DNA of 64,000 nucleotides from contig NC_050104.1 of assembly GCF_902167145.1 (NCBI RefSeq), forward strand, positions 108,449,849 through 108,513,848. The letters run 5' to 3'. The translations under genes were made by a program, and so were the position numbers. Under the pieces are notes generated by a model. The model was given only the letters and a program-made list of their open reading frames with translations, made no database searches and had not been told where the DNA came from. The DNA is from Zea mays (lineage: Eukaryota; Streptophyta; Magnoliopsida; Poales; Poaceae). This document shows positions 1 to 11,388 of the stretch, piece by piece. Within the stretch, counting starts at the first letter, position 1. Every line of letters starts with the position of its first letter.

Positions 1-357
1 ATATTATGAATCTAATGTGGTTAACTACTGATATAACGGCTTCACCCTCCGCACTGACACTTTGAGCACGCCCCGCCTCAACGTCGTGCCCTATGGGCCC
101 TACGCCCAGCGCTCCCAAGTACCGCCTATGGACCGCAGCACCCGTGGCCGGCTACTGTGACTGTCCAGCACTCGACCACACGTACCTTACTGTTTATAAA
201 TAAACAATAATTATATAAAGAAACAATGCAGAGCGAGCACTCGAACCGACATCCGTCTGCTCTAGAAATTTAGGACTAACCACGAGACTACACGTACCTT
301 AGTGTTTAGAAATAAACAATAATTATATTTGGATAAATATCTTAATATCTATTTATA
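1..357. other. Flank left of Helitron A, no gene seen
   Basis: Non-coding sequence. A motif reading cacgtacctta.tgttta.aaataaac occurs twice, at about 179-220 and 291-334, as a near-direct repeat. Base 357 is A, the expected left flank of a Helitron inserted between A and T. Confidence 0.6.
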
Positions 358-392
358 CTAGGTGGATGCCCGTGCGTTGCAACGGGAAGATA
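358..392 (-). other. Helitron A 3' terminus: hairpin plus CTAG
   Basis: On the minus strand the sequence cccgttgcaacgcacggg can fold as an imperfect hairpin. It is followed about 9 bases later by CTAG at the element end and a host T. This is the Helitron 3' signature. Confidence 0.8.
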
Positions 393-481
393 AAATACCA
401 CGATAACTCATGTACAAATGTGTTATAATATTATAGAAAAAGGTTTCGTAATTTATTTGTGATCTTACCCATACATTAATA

Positions 482-690
482 TACAAAAACACTAATTATT
501 ATTCTATATTTTTGTTAGTATCACTAAAAGTAGATGTTTACATACCTTAAAAGATATAGGTGTATATTCGTCTTTTGCTATGGAATCAATATGATAAGAT
601 ACATTGATATGCAAAAATACTAATTATTATTCTATACTTTTGTTAGCATCACTAAAAGTAGATATTTTCATATCTTAAAAGATATAGTAA
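482..690. repeat. Tandem duplication, period about 128 bp
   Basis: Two copies of a roughly 78-bp segment (about 482-560 and 610-688) share ctaattattattctata, gttag.atcactaaaagtaga and cttaaaagatata with a few substitutions. They lie in the 3' part of Helitron A. No coding potential. Confidence 0.75.
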
Positions 691-1452
691 GGTACGTGCC
701 AGAGTAAGTCACTTTTTAAGGAGTATACTCTGACATTGAACTTAGAAAACTTGCTAGCAGCAATCCATCGCCTACTGCTTGTCTCTCTAGAAGAGGTAGC
801 CAGCTCCCCTTCCTTCAAATACATGGAATGCTTGGTGTGATTTGAGTACACGGAATGACAATTTCTACAATTAGAAGCCGCTAACTGCATACAAGCAAAA
901 CAAAAGGAATAATTCCATTTCACATTGAATAAGAGATTAGAAGTTGGAGCACAACTCGTTTGTCAGTATCTCAATACATAATTCACCCGCCTCAAGTTCT
1001 TTAGCAACAGTTGTTGTCACACCAACAGTCGATGATTTCCCTGATGTGCAAACAAATATTGGAATAACGGCAACAATATATCTGGCAATTGGATTGAAAA
1101 TCACATTTTAAATTTTTCTTTATGATTTATGAAGGAAAGAATTCAGTTATATAAGTTCCATTTTAGTAAAAAAAATGAAACCAACTTTAACATAAAATTC
1201 TCATCATTTCAAGACAGATAATTCATATTATCATTTAATCAAATACGTTCAATCAGTTAAGAACAATAGTACATTCATGAGAATAGAGACAAGTTGGCAA
1301 GTAATTGACATTCCTATTTAGCACAAATGCATGATTATCATTACTTGTCAAAGGTACTATCTTGCAAAGCAAAAGCACTAAGATCAAATTTATGAAAAGT
1401 TCATCACAACCTAACAAGACATGATTTAAAGAAAATGACATACAAAGCTTAC
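691..1452. other. Helitron A interior, nothing recognised
   Basis: AT-rich sequence with only short chance ORFs. No gene fragment was recognised here. Confidence 0.5.
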
Positions 1453-1650
1453 TTTAGAAACTTAGACTTTGCGCAGCTTGGGTTGCCAACAATGCAAACA
1501 TTGATGTCAGCTCTAAGATTGGTCCCTTCATGTGCTATCTTATGAACACCACCCCAAAACATAAGAAGCACTGGCCACTTAATTTCTTGATGACCCAAAG
1601 CGGTGGGACATATGCTATCAGTTCCTAACAACCTCATCTTCCTCTTGTTC
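1453..1650 (-). pseudogene. MCM6 replicative helicase exon fragment, copy 1
   Basis: MCM6 is a subunit of the MCM2-7 replicative DNA helicase. The translated exon contains [24 protein letters not shown] and then [19 protein letters not shown], the Walker A region of MCM6 (plant consensus GDPSCAKS). It is bounded by a good acceptor (TTTTGTAG before 1650) and donor (FLK then GTAAGC after 1453), so it was taken from genomic DNA with its introns. Compared with copy 2 at 3091-3218 it has lost a little over 30 bases near its start, including the codons for N-T-P-D-L-F-N-K-I, which breaks the frame. It runs in Helitron orientation. Only the N-terminal part of the AAA+ core is present, so it cannot be a helicase. 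Confidence 0.88.
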
Positions 1651-3090
1651 CTACAAAAGAGATGGTTTTGAGCATAAATATAACAACCAAGAGTTTAGAC
1701 ATGAAACAAAAAGTTTAGAATACATTCAACAGCCACAAGAAAATAGATAAGAGGTTGCAGATAAGGATAGTTCAATATGCACCAATAATAAATACCAAAT
1801 CAACAATGAACATCCAACATTTCTCGTTTCTCATAGTGTTAAAACTTAATTTTAGTAGCATATCACATACCACATTCCCGTTTCTCAATCCCATCGACCC
1901 GGGAACTTGGTGTCCTGGTTATTAAGGTCCTCTCCTACCATCTGTGACCTAATAACATTTAAGGTAAAACATTTGCTTACTGTAGAGGCCTCGCCCCCTC
2001 TAGATCTTCAAAAGAAACATTTAAGGTAAAACATGTTATGTTAAGAACATGTTAGGATGCACTGATCAGATGGAATTCATGTGCTCAAAAGAGTTCATAC
2101 ATGCACTGAATTTGCTACAAAAGTGAGGCGATAAGAGAGATCCCTAACTCCAAGGGACTTTAATCCCTTTACACCTTGAACACCTCCATGTTTTCACTAA
2201 GGAGCTTCCCTGCGACACTTTGGTCGTTCACCAGGTGAAGTTAGTGTCATAATATCAGGAACTGCAACAACAGTTCTAGTAATTACAACCCCAGAAATGC
2301 TAAAACAAAACATTCAATCAAATAATGTTAATCAAAGAGAGGAATAAAGTAAAAAGTTCTTATATGTCCCCAGCTCTAGCCTTCTCATAATTACCACCAT
2401 AAATTCAATGAAAAGAAGTCACCTTTTTCGTCTCTATCTTCACAAATATTGGAAGAATCCCATTATCAATGACCTGCCTATGGACAGACTGAAAAAGAAA
2501 GAACAGAGATCTCATCAATTCAACTGAACAGCAAGCACACCTACCATACCCCGTAGCGCCGTCAAAGGCGAAGACCTAGCTCTAGTCCATCGCAACGGCT
2601 ATCGCGACCCCAGGAAGTGCCTCCTCGTGGCACTCCTGCTGGTGCTGGTCATCTATGGGCACTACCTAGACGCACACCTAGGCTGAAGTGCCATCGGCGG
2701 AAGCACGAGATCCACTCCCTGATCAAGACGATGGTGGTGGTGGTGGCGAACCACAACTTCGACCAGTGGCGAAGCCAGGCTAAAATTGAAGCCTATGAAT
2801 TGAGATGACAACAGTCAAATATAGGAGTGGAAGAGAAGCAAATCAACTAAAATAAACTGCAACCTTTATAATTTTTCCAGCAAAAATATATATAATTTAC
2901 AACCCAAGCATGCGCCAAGCGCATGCTAAATGATCTCAAAACACATTCACATGCGGAATTATCTGAATTTATAATTTACAACCCAAGCAAGTAAATATCA
3001 AACCAAGAGGCAAGCTTTCCCCTAAGAAAGCACTGAATCACCAACTGAAATGAGAAAAAAGTTTATGTTCAAAACCATCTCTTTTGCAAG
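1651..3090. other. Helitron A interior between the two MCM6 fragments
   Basis: Mostly intron-like AT-rich sequence that forms the spacer of the MCM6 inverted repeat. A short coding-like patch on the minus strand near 2425-2490 reads VIDNGILPIFVKIETKK and is followed by a GT; I do not recognise it. At 2540-2800 there is a GC-richer patch with a 63-codon plus-strand ORF, also unrecognised. Confidence 0.4.
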
Positions 3091-3218
3091 AACAAGAGGA
3101 AGATGAGGTTGTTAAGATGAGGAACACTCCTGATTTATTTAATAAGATAGTTGATAGCATATGTCCTACTATCTTTGGTCATCAAGAAATTAAGAGGGCA
3201 GTGCTCTTACGCTTAGCA
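3091..3218 (+). pseudogene. MCM6 helicase exon fragment, copy 2, inverted relative to copy 1
   Basis: The frame reads [20 protein letters not shown] then [18 protein letters not shown], a clear match to the MCM6 segment just before the Walker A motif. The match stops at about 3218, where the sequence diverges and an in-frame TAA follows, so the ATP-binding motif itself is missing. The upstream intron sequence (tcaaaaccatctcttttg) is shared with copy 1, so the two copies descend from one captured genomic segment. This copy is opposite to the Helitron's orientation. A transcript crossing both copies would contain arms of roughly 130-150 nt able to pair across a spacer of about 1.4 kb. Confidence 0.88.
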
Positions 3219-4892
3219 ACTATTATCTAACAGAAAGTAGTCAAGAAACAAACTAATTGTTCATATAAATAAAGGCAAATGCTCCCAAGAAGTAGTTGAA
3301 TGAGAGATCCCTGATGAAATAATTGAAGTTAGTCATATATGACAGGCTTACTGGAATAACACTCTACTGTAGAAAACAAATTCCTGTTATAGATTTAAAA
3401 ACTTGGGAATTCACCGCTTGACTAACAATGTTGAGAGCTTTGCAAGTTATGAAAATATATTTGTCAACTACCACTTAGATGGTTCTTCCCAAATTTCTAT
3501 AGTTTACTCATATGAAGAATTATATGGTGATTTATGCAAAAAGAATCATGGCCATGTGAAGGGAACAGAAAGCAAACAATTAAATAGTGTCATGCGAATT
3601 AGAATTCCCAAAAGTGTTTCCCCATCACCCATCAAGTATGAGCTGAAGTTTCTTACCAGTGATACATACATGATTCATTCAAGTAATGATAGAGCATAAC
3701 AAAAAAGTAATTACAAACCTCATATAGTCCACCTTTCACAGGAACCCCAACCAACTCTTGCTCAACCTTATAAAGATATGTAGAAACATCGCTTTCAACC
3801 AAGGATCCTCTCTCCACCAGTACGCAAGCAGCTCCCCCCCTCTACATACAGTAACCAATAACATGAACTTCGAGAAAGCTAGTAAAAATGGATAAATGTA
3901 TAGACAATTATGCTTGAAGTGAAAATGGATAAATGTATAGACATTTTCTTCCATCCATTGTGCTTGAAGTGAAAAAAAGGAGAGGAGAGGAACTCTCTGG
4001 TCTCTTTATAATTCATAAGACAACCATCTCACTTGCTATTTGACCATCTCAAGCAGGTAAAATTTGTCTCATGGCTAGCAGTTAGCCAGTCACCTATACA
4101 CAATGAAGTGGACAAGTATAATAATCAAATGAGTATAATCCTTTGTAATTGTGAGATGAGATGTTTGACGAAAAGAATTGTTTTGGAATGATACACTACA
4201 ATTTTGAGGTATTTTTTGCTTTTTTCTAACACGTTAGAAGGAAAACAGTGTTCCCTAATTGCGCCCGTTTAGCAGCGTCCATTTCTTTTTCCATGAGTTC
4301 ATCTACAACTGCTTCCCAGATGCGCAATCCTCTAAAGAAAAAGTTTGGTTCCATCCTATACATATGGTAGTACATCATCAGTTTGAGAAATTAAGATGGT
4401 CAGTTCAAACCATGATTTAAAAGATTCATCAGGTCTTCCCCGTCTACGTCCCCAGCAAGTGATGCTCCAGCGCAGTACCTTATAACAATTGTATTCCAAT
4501 TGTAGAAATCTGATGGCAGAAAACTACAAGATTAAACACTAATCAAACAGATATGGACTGCTATCGCCAATGCCTGCTGATTATGAAAATAAGAATGAAC
4601 AAGTACTATATGTTTTTCCTCCAAAGTAAAAATGTATTGCTACAAATAATTCCATCTTTGGAAGACCAGGCATGTTCGGTCCAAACCGCAATCTGTGATA
4701 TCTAGAGTGACATACTAAACAACAAGGCATGTGAAAAGGAACATTTCTAAATGCATACTACCATTCATCTCCAACAGAAATGTCCATATGGTATAGAAAC
4801 ATGGATTTATTTAGAACTAAAATATGAATAGGGAAAAGTGCAGACCTTGCAGAAGTTGGAGACAAGATGGGAGACAGAGCAGGGAGAGGGGC
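3219..4892. other. Helitron A interior with two unassigned coding-like patches
   Basis: On the minus strand, 3722-3836 reads ACVLVERGSLVESDVSTYL and continues YKVEQELVGVPVKGGLYE without a stop. 4254-4360 reads GLRIWEAVVDELMEKEMDAA. Both look like real captured exons by composition, but I cannot name the source gene. A 98-codon plus-strand ORF at 3403-3699 resembles nothing I know and may be chance. Confidence 0.4.
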
Positions 4893-5096
4893 CTTCCAGA
4901 TGTCTTTACCTTCAACACATTGATTGATGGCTACTGCGAGAGATTAAAGCTAGATAGTGCACTTCAGCTTGTTGAAAGGATGTGAATGTATGGCATTGCT
5001 CCTGATGTTATCACATACAACTCAAATTTGAATGGGCTCTGCAAAGCTGGCAAAGCCAAGAAAGTCAATGATACATTCGAAGAGATGATACTTGAA
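4893..5096 (+). pseudogene. Pentatricopeptide repeat (PPR) protein fragment
   Basis: PPR proteins bind organellar RNA with stacked 35-residue helical hairpins. The frame reads PDVFTFNTLIDGYCERLKLD and on through SALQLVERM, then a TGA stop, then MYGIAPDVITYNSNLNGLCK, AGKAKKVNDTFEEM. That is close to two P-type repeats with the typical P-D-V-x-T-Y/F-N-x-L-I-x-G-x-C core. The in-frame TGA and the missing remainder make it a dead fragment. It sits on the strand opposite to the Helitron. Confidence 0.88.
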
Positions 5097-6987
5097 CTTA
5101 GTGATTCGTAGGGGATCAAACCAGCTATTGGAATGAGCCTTGAATGTTCATGATGAGAGCAAGCTGAGACTGAGCAATAAGGCAACAAAACTGAGGAAGG
5201 GAGCAAGTAATGCTTGAGCTTGGGCTTCCTCATTTGCTTCTATTTCACTGGGTGAATTGTCATCTTTGAGACAAGCTTAGCCATCTTAGAGATGTTTGTT
5301 AGGGTAGCTGCTCACAAGGTGCAAAACCATTTAATCTTCGCTCCCCACTATTTCTGTGTGGTCAGGAAGGGGGGAAACCTTACAGGCATGTAAATTTTGA
5401 AGACATCATGTGCTGTTGTATATTAGGAATACCTTTGCATTTGCTGGTGCGACACCTAATCTTCCTGTCTATTAACAGAGTTATTTGGCCATGTATCATG
5501 AACATCATTGTAGGTTTTTTTAGGATTTCTCACTGCTGTTTGTGGCGCTGTATTTGTAGTTTACAAAACTTCTAGAAAGTAGAACTCTGAATGTTGACTA
5601 AAGCAGCTTGAACTAAATCGAACTGTAGGTTAGATTCTAATTTAAAAAGTATTTTCGTCTCTCTATAATTCCCAGTTTCCGCAAGCAAGAATATCACAAC
5701 CATAGATCCAAGTTCTAGTTATAATTCCCTGTTACTCAGTCTCTGTTGGAGTTCAATGCAGTCTAAGAAACACGACACAAACATGACAGACAATATTCAG
5801 TTTTAGATTTTCAGATTTTCAGTTTCAGATTTTAGGTTTCAGTAGTTTCAGGGGCAGACATGACTAAATAACAGAACAAACAAGCTCCTATCTTGTCAGA
5901 GCTAATGTTCCAGCCAACACATCTATAAGTATTCTAAGAACATCATTATACCAAGATCAAGTGGGTTATTGGCTTCTGTAAGACTGTAGTGAACCTACTA
6001 TTTACTCCCACTCAAGTCTCATAAAATGAAGAGAGAATTTTTAGAGAAAGAAACACTCCAAGATGGGTACCCAAAGTACAAGCCTAAATATAAAACTAAA
6101 GTTAAGCAAGAAATGGAAGGTATACTATTTTCACTTGTATACTAATCTATATATTTCTTTGTCAGAATTTAGAAATCAAAGCACAAACATGTTTTTTTAG
6201 CTTTTTGGCTCAGGCTCAACCTCACAGTAACTATTTGATACTTGTATACTAATTTGTTGTGTTTCTTTGAAAGAATTTATAAATTGAAGCACAAACATTT
6301 TTTTTACTTTTTGGCTCAGGCTCTCGCAATTAACAGATCATTCTGCATATAATACCAAACAAGCCTATGTGACTGTGTCATCATAGAGTAGGGGTTTAGG
6401 TAATGGAAGTTTTTGGGGTTTAACCAAAATATGATCAATGGAACAAACAATCTTGTAAAAGCACATAGATTGATAGTACAAGTTAACTTACCAAATCCAC
6501 ATAGAATCGACCTGAAAACTGCCTTTTTGAATCTAATTACCCACTTGCCACCATTCTTATTTGCAGGATCCTGGCCAATTGAAAACCATTAGAGAATGCA
6601 GACTCTAAATATGCATCAGGGAAACTGCCACCAAATAGGCTACATACATTTCACTGGTACAAAAGAATAAACACATTGCAAGCTGCATCACTAAACCAGT
6701 ACCTGGTATATGAATACTGTGCCAATGAAACCTTGTCCAGAACCTACTTACTTAGGGAAATCTATATAAATTCAACTTTATCTAATTTGACGTTATCTTC
6801 TAATACCTTCATGACTGGCATGCAGTAACTAACCCTGTGCTACCTTGGGAAACAATCTAAGAGACTATGCATTTGTCCTAAGGTTACTTTACAGTTCACA
6901 CACCCTGACAGATGCACTGTTTAGAGGCATCAACGTGAGAAACAACGTCGACCAGAATTTAATCTATAGACAGAATGACAACAACGG
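5097..6987. other. Helitron A interior, nothing recognised
   Basis: AT-rich non-coding sequence. It contains a diverged direct repeat of a ttgtatactaat..., ...aaagcacaaacat..ttttt...ttttggctcaggctc block at about 6135-6215 and 6240-6325. No coding match. Confidence 0.5.
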
Positions 6988-7433
6988 GAGGTTGGGAGAG
7001 GAAAATACAGTGAAGTCATTAAGGGTAAAAATGTTAACAATAATGAGAAATGCATCATTAAGATCCTCAAGCCCGTGAAGGAAAAAAGGCAGACCATGAA
7101 TCCTATTTTCTGCAATTTGTCATTCTCCGGCTATGACAGGCTACTGTTTTCATTTTGCACCTATTTAAATTTCTTAATTTCAGTGATGATTTTCATCTCG
7201 ATTTTAAGCCACAGCTCTCGTGCTGGTGCAGATCAAAATAGATATTAAAATTCTTTAGAATCATTATGGAGGCCCTAACATTGTGAAGTTGCTTGATATT
7301 GTTAGAGGTCAACATTCAAAAACACCCAGCTTGATCTTGGAGTATGGAGTATGCCAACAACACATAGTTCAAAGTGTTGTACCCAACACTAACAGATTAT
7401 GACATTTGATACTACATCTACGAGTTACTCACG
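6988..7433 (+). pseudogene. Casein kinase II catalytic (alpha) subunit, two exon fragments
   Basis: CK2 alpha is a constitutive Ser/Thr kinase. Exon piece 1 (about 6988-7084) reads [20 protein letters not shown] then [13 protein letters not shown], the glycine loop and the ATP-anchoring lysine region. After an intron ending in a CAG acceptor, piece 2 (7232-7433) reads IKIDIKIL, a TAG in place of the usual Q, then [20 protein letters not shown] and SLILEY. A 7-bp duplication (ggagtat) then shifts the frame. Past it the family sequence resumes as [20 protein letters not shown], with two further stops, and ends at a donor GT (CACG then GTAAAT). Intron retention shows capture from genomic DNA. 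It is opposite to the Helitron orientation. Confidence 0.9.
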
Positions 7434-7484
7434 GTAAATTCTCATCTTTTTATTTCTGTGTAAGCAGCTAGAATATATTATCAA

Positions 7485-7655
7485 AAATTCGAGTCACAAA
7501 AGTGAGAAGGTCTAGTTGGTGATATAGATTACAGAGCATTAATTTACATTTTAAACACTTCAATAATGTGACCAGAAATGACATCATGAACCTCTGGCAT
7601 ATACCAGAATGAAATGGTTAAAAATAACAAACAGGAATGAGCCTACATAAGTTCT
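7485..7655. repeat. Dispersed direct repeat, copy 1
   Basis: About 165 bp, nearly identical to 8574-8744 (offset 1089 bp). It starts at aaatt.gagtcacaaaagtg and ends near gagcctac. Both copies lie in Helitron A. Confidence 0.85.
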
Positions 7656-8231
7656 TCATTGCTATTTGATATTATATAAATTTCAGCATGTGGACACCAT
7701 TGTATATGTCTGTATATGCATCTAACCTGGTAATAAATATATGTGTCGATCTTGCGAGATCGGACGAGGCGGAGCGGCTGAATTGTCTGGAGGTTGTAGA
7801 CGTCGGTGGCGCTAGACGTGAAAATGGCTGTCGCTTCAAAAATGAGTCTAGGACAATCAGAATACCCCCCCCCCAAACTTCTGCACCTACAGATGTTATA
7901 ACATTGCAATAATAAAAAATAAAGGTCCCTTGGTTCTTTTCATCAAACCAGACTTGACCATGCTGGAAACTAAGAAAATTATAAATTATACTAAATAAAT
8001 TAATTCAAATTGGTACCTCAGTCTTGAATAGAAAATTGCATACAAGAAAGAAACCATCAAAATTGCATCATGCCTAAAACTTATCTCTAACCTCCAGAGT
8101 TCAGCCGAACAACCTAGAGAAATAAACACCAATATTGTAATTTACATTGGTCAGAAATGGGTTACAAATGGACACTAAACTGGCTCGACAATAATGTAGA
8201 ATGAGTTGGATTATTATTGAGTGACATAACA

Positions 8232-8515
8232 AATATAACCAGGTTTTGTGTCACTCAGTAATCATGAGTCATTACATGCCTACGTCAGAGTTACTGAATT
8301 ATAAAAAACAAGTGCAAAATAAGTTCAGATACTAAAGTCTGACATATGCATTCTTTTAACCACGGTAAATAGTAAAATATAACCGTTTTGTGTCACTCAG
8401 TAACCATGAGTCATTACATGCCTACGTCAGAGTTACTGAATTATCAAAAACAAGTGCAAAATAAGTTCAGATACTAAAGTCTGACATATGCATTCTTTTA
8501 ACTACATTAAATAGT
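8232..8515. repeat. Tandem duplication, period 142 bp
   Basis: Two adjacent near-identical units, each with gttttgtgtcactcagtaa, gtcagagttactgaattat and gtctgacatatgcattc. The unit starts are at about 8243 and 8385. Non-coding, and located between the CK2 alpha and proline dehydrogenase fragments. Confidence 0.88.
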
Positions 8516-8573
8516 AACCAATATTAGGCAAAACTGTAGAGCATACAACAATGTCACTGGTTGATGTAACTAT

Positions 8574-8744
8574 AAATTTGAGTCACAAAAGTGAGAAGGT
8601 CTAGTTAGTGATATAGATTACAGAGCATTAATTTACATTTTAAACACTTCAATAATGCGACCAGAAATGACATCATGAACCTCTGGCATATACCAGAATG
8701 AAATGGTTAAAAATAAGAAACAGGAATGAGCCTACAAAAGTTCT
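8574..8744. repeat. Dispersed direct repeat, copy 2
   Basis: Second copy of the segment at 7485-7655. It differs by only a few bases, so the local duplication in this Helitron is recent relative to decay of the captured exons. Confidence 0.85.
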
Positions 8745-8857
8745 CCATAATTCTAACTGCAAGTTCACATGGCACTTTGAACATATAACCAAGTGAAGAA
8801 CTCCCTAAAATGCTCAACGCGCACCAAGCAAAGAGCGGAGGCAGAAATGCAGCTCAC

Positions 8858-9057
8858 CTTCTGGCACGAGGCATGTCGAAGGAGGATACAGAGAGGAGGC
8901 CCTTGTTCTCCTCAATGCACGTAATGAGGTAGGGGATGATCTGCTTCACCGGCTCGTATGGCAGGTAGTTGCTAACCTGGAACTCGGTGCTACAGAGGCA
9001 CAATGATAGCCCATCAGGTTGCGGTCTCCCTAGCTCCTGAGCACACTGCACTGCGAC
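8858..9057 (-). pseudogene. Proline dehydrogenase (mitochondrial) C-terminal exon fragment
   Basis: Proline dehydrogenase is the mitochondrial flavoenzyme that starts proline breakdown. The exon reads VAVQCAQELGRPQPDGLSLC, then STEFQVSNYLPYEPVKQIIP, YLITCIEENKGLLS. This matches the plant enzyme's C-terminal segment (GLSLGL..AGFQVSKYLPYGPVEQIIPYL in the family). It has an acceptor (TATACCAG) before 9057 and a donor (AAG then GTGAGC) after 8858. About ten residues normally preceding DGLSL are missing. It lies in Helitron orientation and is a lone exon without the FAD-binding barrel. Confidence 0.8.
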
Positions 9058-10600
9058 CTGGTATAAAGAAAAATTGGGATAGTTGGCCACATTCAAAAAC
9101 AATCTACAAAGATATTCCTGAATCTTGTGGCTCGCCTTAAGAACAAATGTGAACATATTTTGTTACAATCATAATGCATCCCCAATGTACTAATAACAGA
9201 ATGATAAAGGGTTCATAATAAAAGAAAAGTTTATCATTTAGTGCTTTGTCCTTGTTAAATGCAAACCAATTAGAATTTGTAAAGAGCGAGCCACTGCAAA
9301 TAACATCTCTATTAGTTAATTCTTGTTTCAAACGTTAAATGTGCTTACAAAAGGAAGAACAATAGTGAAATCAAGTAGAAAAATAATAAACCTTTCTTGC
9401 TCATCTCCAGGGCAAAGGGGCTCATCTCCAGGGCAAAGGGGGATATTACTAATAAAGAAGTATTCTGATTCTGGTGCTATGAGCTTACACAGAGGCCGTC
9501 TGGTTCTGAATTTCTTGCCATGCACAGAAGTACATCATCCACCTCAACTCTAGCGTCAAAGACAATCGCCACTCCAGCATCCACGACATCACCACCGTCA
9601 ACCTCACCATAACGACATCGGTGGCAACCCCTCGGCCTTGTCGTCCCCTCTGCACAAGTGACATAAATAGTGCAACCCAAAAATTGGAGTTTTGGCATCA
9701 AATGTCATTCTTGCAAATATCCTGAATAGATTGGTCATATAAAGATTAAAACTAAAGATGAAGTCGAAACCCTATATTATGAATCTTTATAGGAACCTCA
9801 GTTTTAGTAGGCTACGTTTAAATGAATGGACATTTCAGAACAACCAAGAAGACATGTCGTTGCAAATAAGATCCTCAACAACTGATTTAAGTTCACGGAT
9901 CATGGCAAATTGTCAATGAATTTCTAAACACGATCCTGTATATAACTTCTTAACAGGACAGCCTAAAGTGTGCGACTTTTTAGTTGCAGTGCGTAGTTTC
10001 TACAAACAAGTACAGTAATTCAGTCACGACACAAAGGAACATCTATTATGATTGGTTAAATATTCAAAGAGAATAAGGGGAAAAGGGGTAACATTAAGTA
10101 CAAGGGAGAAGAATAAATTTAGATTTAACATGCCTTATTGACTGCTGACCTTTCTGCGAATTTAAGCACATTTAAATGGTCAGGCACACCTAAACTGAAT
10201 ACAGCTAGATGACCTAAACTGAATACAGCTAGATGCAAGTAAGATAGAATAAAAGAGTGTTGGTAATGTCTTGTAAGAGTATTATTACCATGTTATTTGA
10301 AATTATAAGAATCTTTTGCTATGAGTTGCTGAACTAATGATAAAATTCAACTGTATATATTTCTCATTCTATGTCATCAAGGCAGCTAGCAGAATATAAA
10401 TGTTCCTTAGTGTACAAGGCTCAACATTCTGAATATCAATTACCAAACCTACTATATAACCTATCTTGTTGGCCACTAACCAGGCATTCTGAACACAAGG
10501 ACTGATAAATGAAACATTGCACCACACTGTAGCATATTATAGAGTACAGTGCATGCTCCAAATACAACAAAATGGAATTAGACATTAGCAGAAATGGTGA
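9058..10600. other. Helitron A interior with short tandem repeats
   Basis: No gene recognised. Two short perfect or near-perfect tandem duplications are visible: a 20-21 bp unit ctcatctccagggcaaaggg at about 9400-9441, and a 24-bp unit containing cctaaactgaatacagctag at about 10187-10234. A 74-codon minus-strand ORF at 9477-9701 is unassigned. Confidence 0.5.
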
Positions 10601-11388
10601 TGGTGTGCAACGCTTTCAGAGAAGAACGCATAAAATAGCAAGGAAATAGTCCACCACCTTGACGATTGATGTGATGTCACGGACGCCAAGGATGGCCGCC
10701 TCGCCGGCGGCAGCCCGCGGCATCGACCTTGCTAGGGCGCGCAGATGGAGGCGGTGGTCATCGAGTCTAGGTTGTGGTCCACGGACATGAGTCCAGGCGC
10801 CGCCGTGGCCCCACGCACGCTGCTGCGGTTGGTGTCGAACGACGCGCGCGACACCATCCACGTCCATCTCCGCTGATCTCGGACGGGGGCATGGTGGCGG
10901 CTCGAGCGGTGGGGCGCGGTCGTGGATGGAGCGGAGGGGGCACAGGGGGCGCCGATCTCGGACGAGGGCGTGTCAGCGTCTCGAGCGGGGGCGGCGAGTG
11001 CAGTCGTGGATGGATCGGAGCGAGGGGGCACAGGGGGCGCCGATCTCGGATGGGGGCATGGCGGCAGCTCGAGCAAGGAAGGGGCGGGCCGGCGAGTGGC
11101 CGAGAGCGAGCCGCGTCGAGACCATGGTGGCGGCCCAACGACCGTGTTCGGCGCGATCCGGTGAAGCCGAGCAGGTTGGGGACTGCGAGTGCGAGACGAG
11201 AGGGACGGATAGAGAGGGAGGGGGAGAGGGCGGCGGCGTCGGTTCCAGAGGAGAGGTTGCTCGTGGGCGGCTATCGTGGGAGGACGGGAGCGCAAACGGA
11301 TGGATCGCGAGCGGCTACCGTGCCACGGACGGTCCGGATCAATTAACGGCAGAACGGCAGAACGGCAGAACGGCAGACTACTCTTACC
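10601..11388 (-). other. GC-rich 5' segment of Helitron A with unassigned ORFs
   Basis: The base composition jumps to strongly GC-rich. Long ORFs exist on both strands (187 codons on minus, 10732-11295; 190 on plus), which is expected by chance at this composition. On the minus strand one frame reads SVDHNLDSMTTASI and another ends AAILGVRDITSIVK before a possible donor GT near 10660, so this may be a captured first exon; I cannot name the gene. Repeats with period about 80-90 bp (ggggcacagggggcgccgat at 10936 and 11024) are present. Confidence 0.4.
11347..11378. repeat. 8-bp microsatellite
   Basis: The unit cggcagaa is repeated three times and followed by cggcaga. It sits about 30 bp inside the Helitron A 5' end. 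Confidence 0.9.

Noticed and set aside
6845..7078. 77-codon plus-strand ORF as a separate gene
   Set aside because: Its 3' half is an out-of-frame reading of the casein kinase II fragment.
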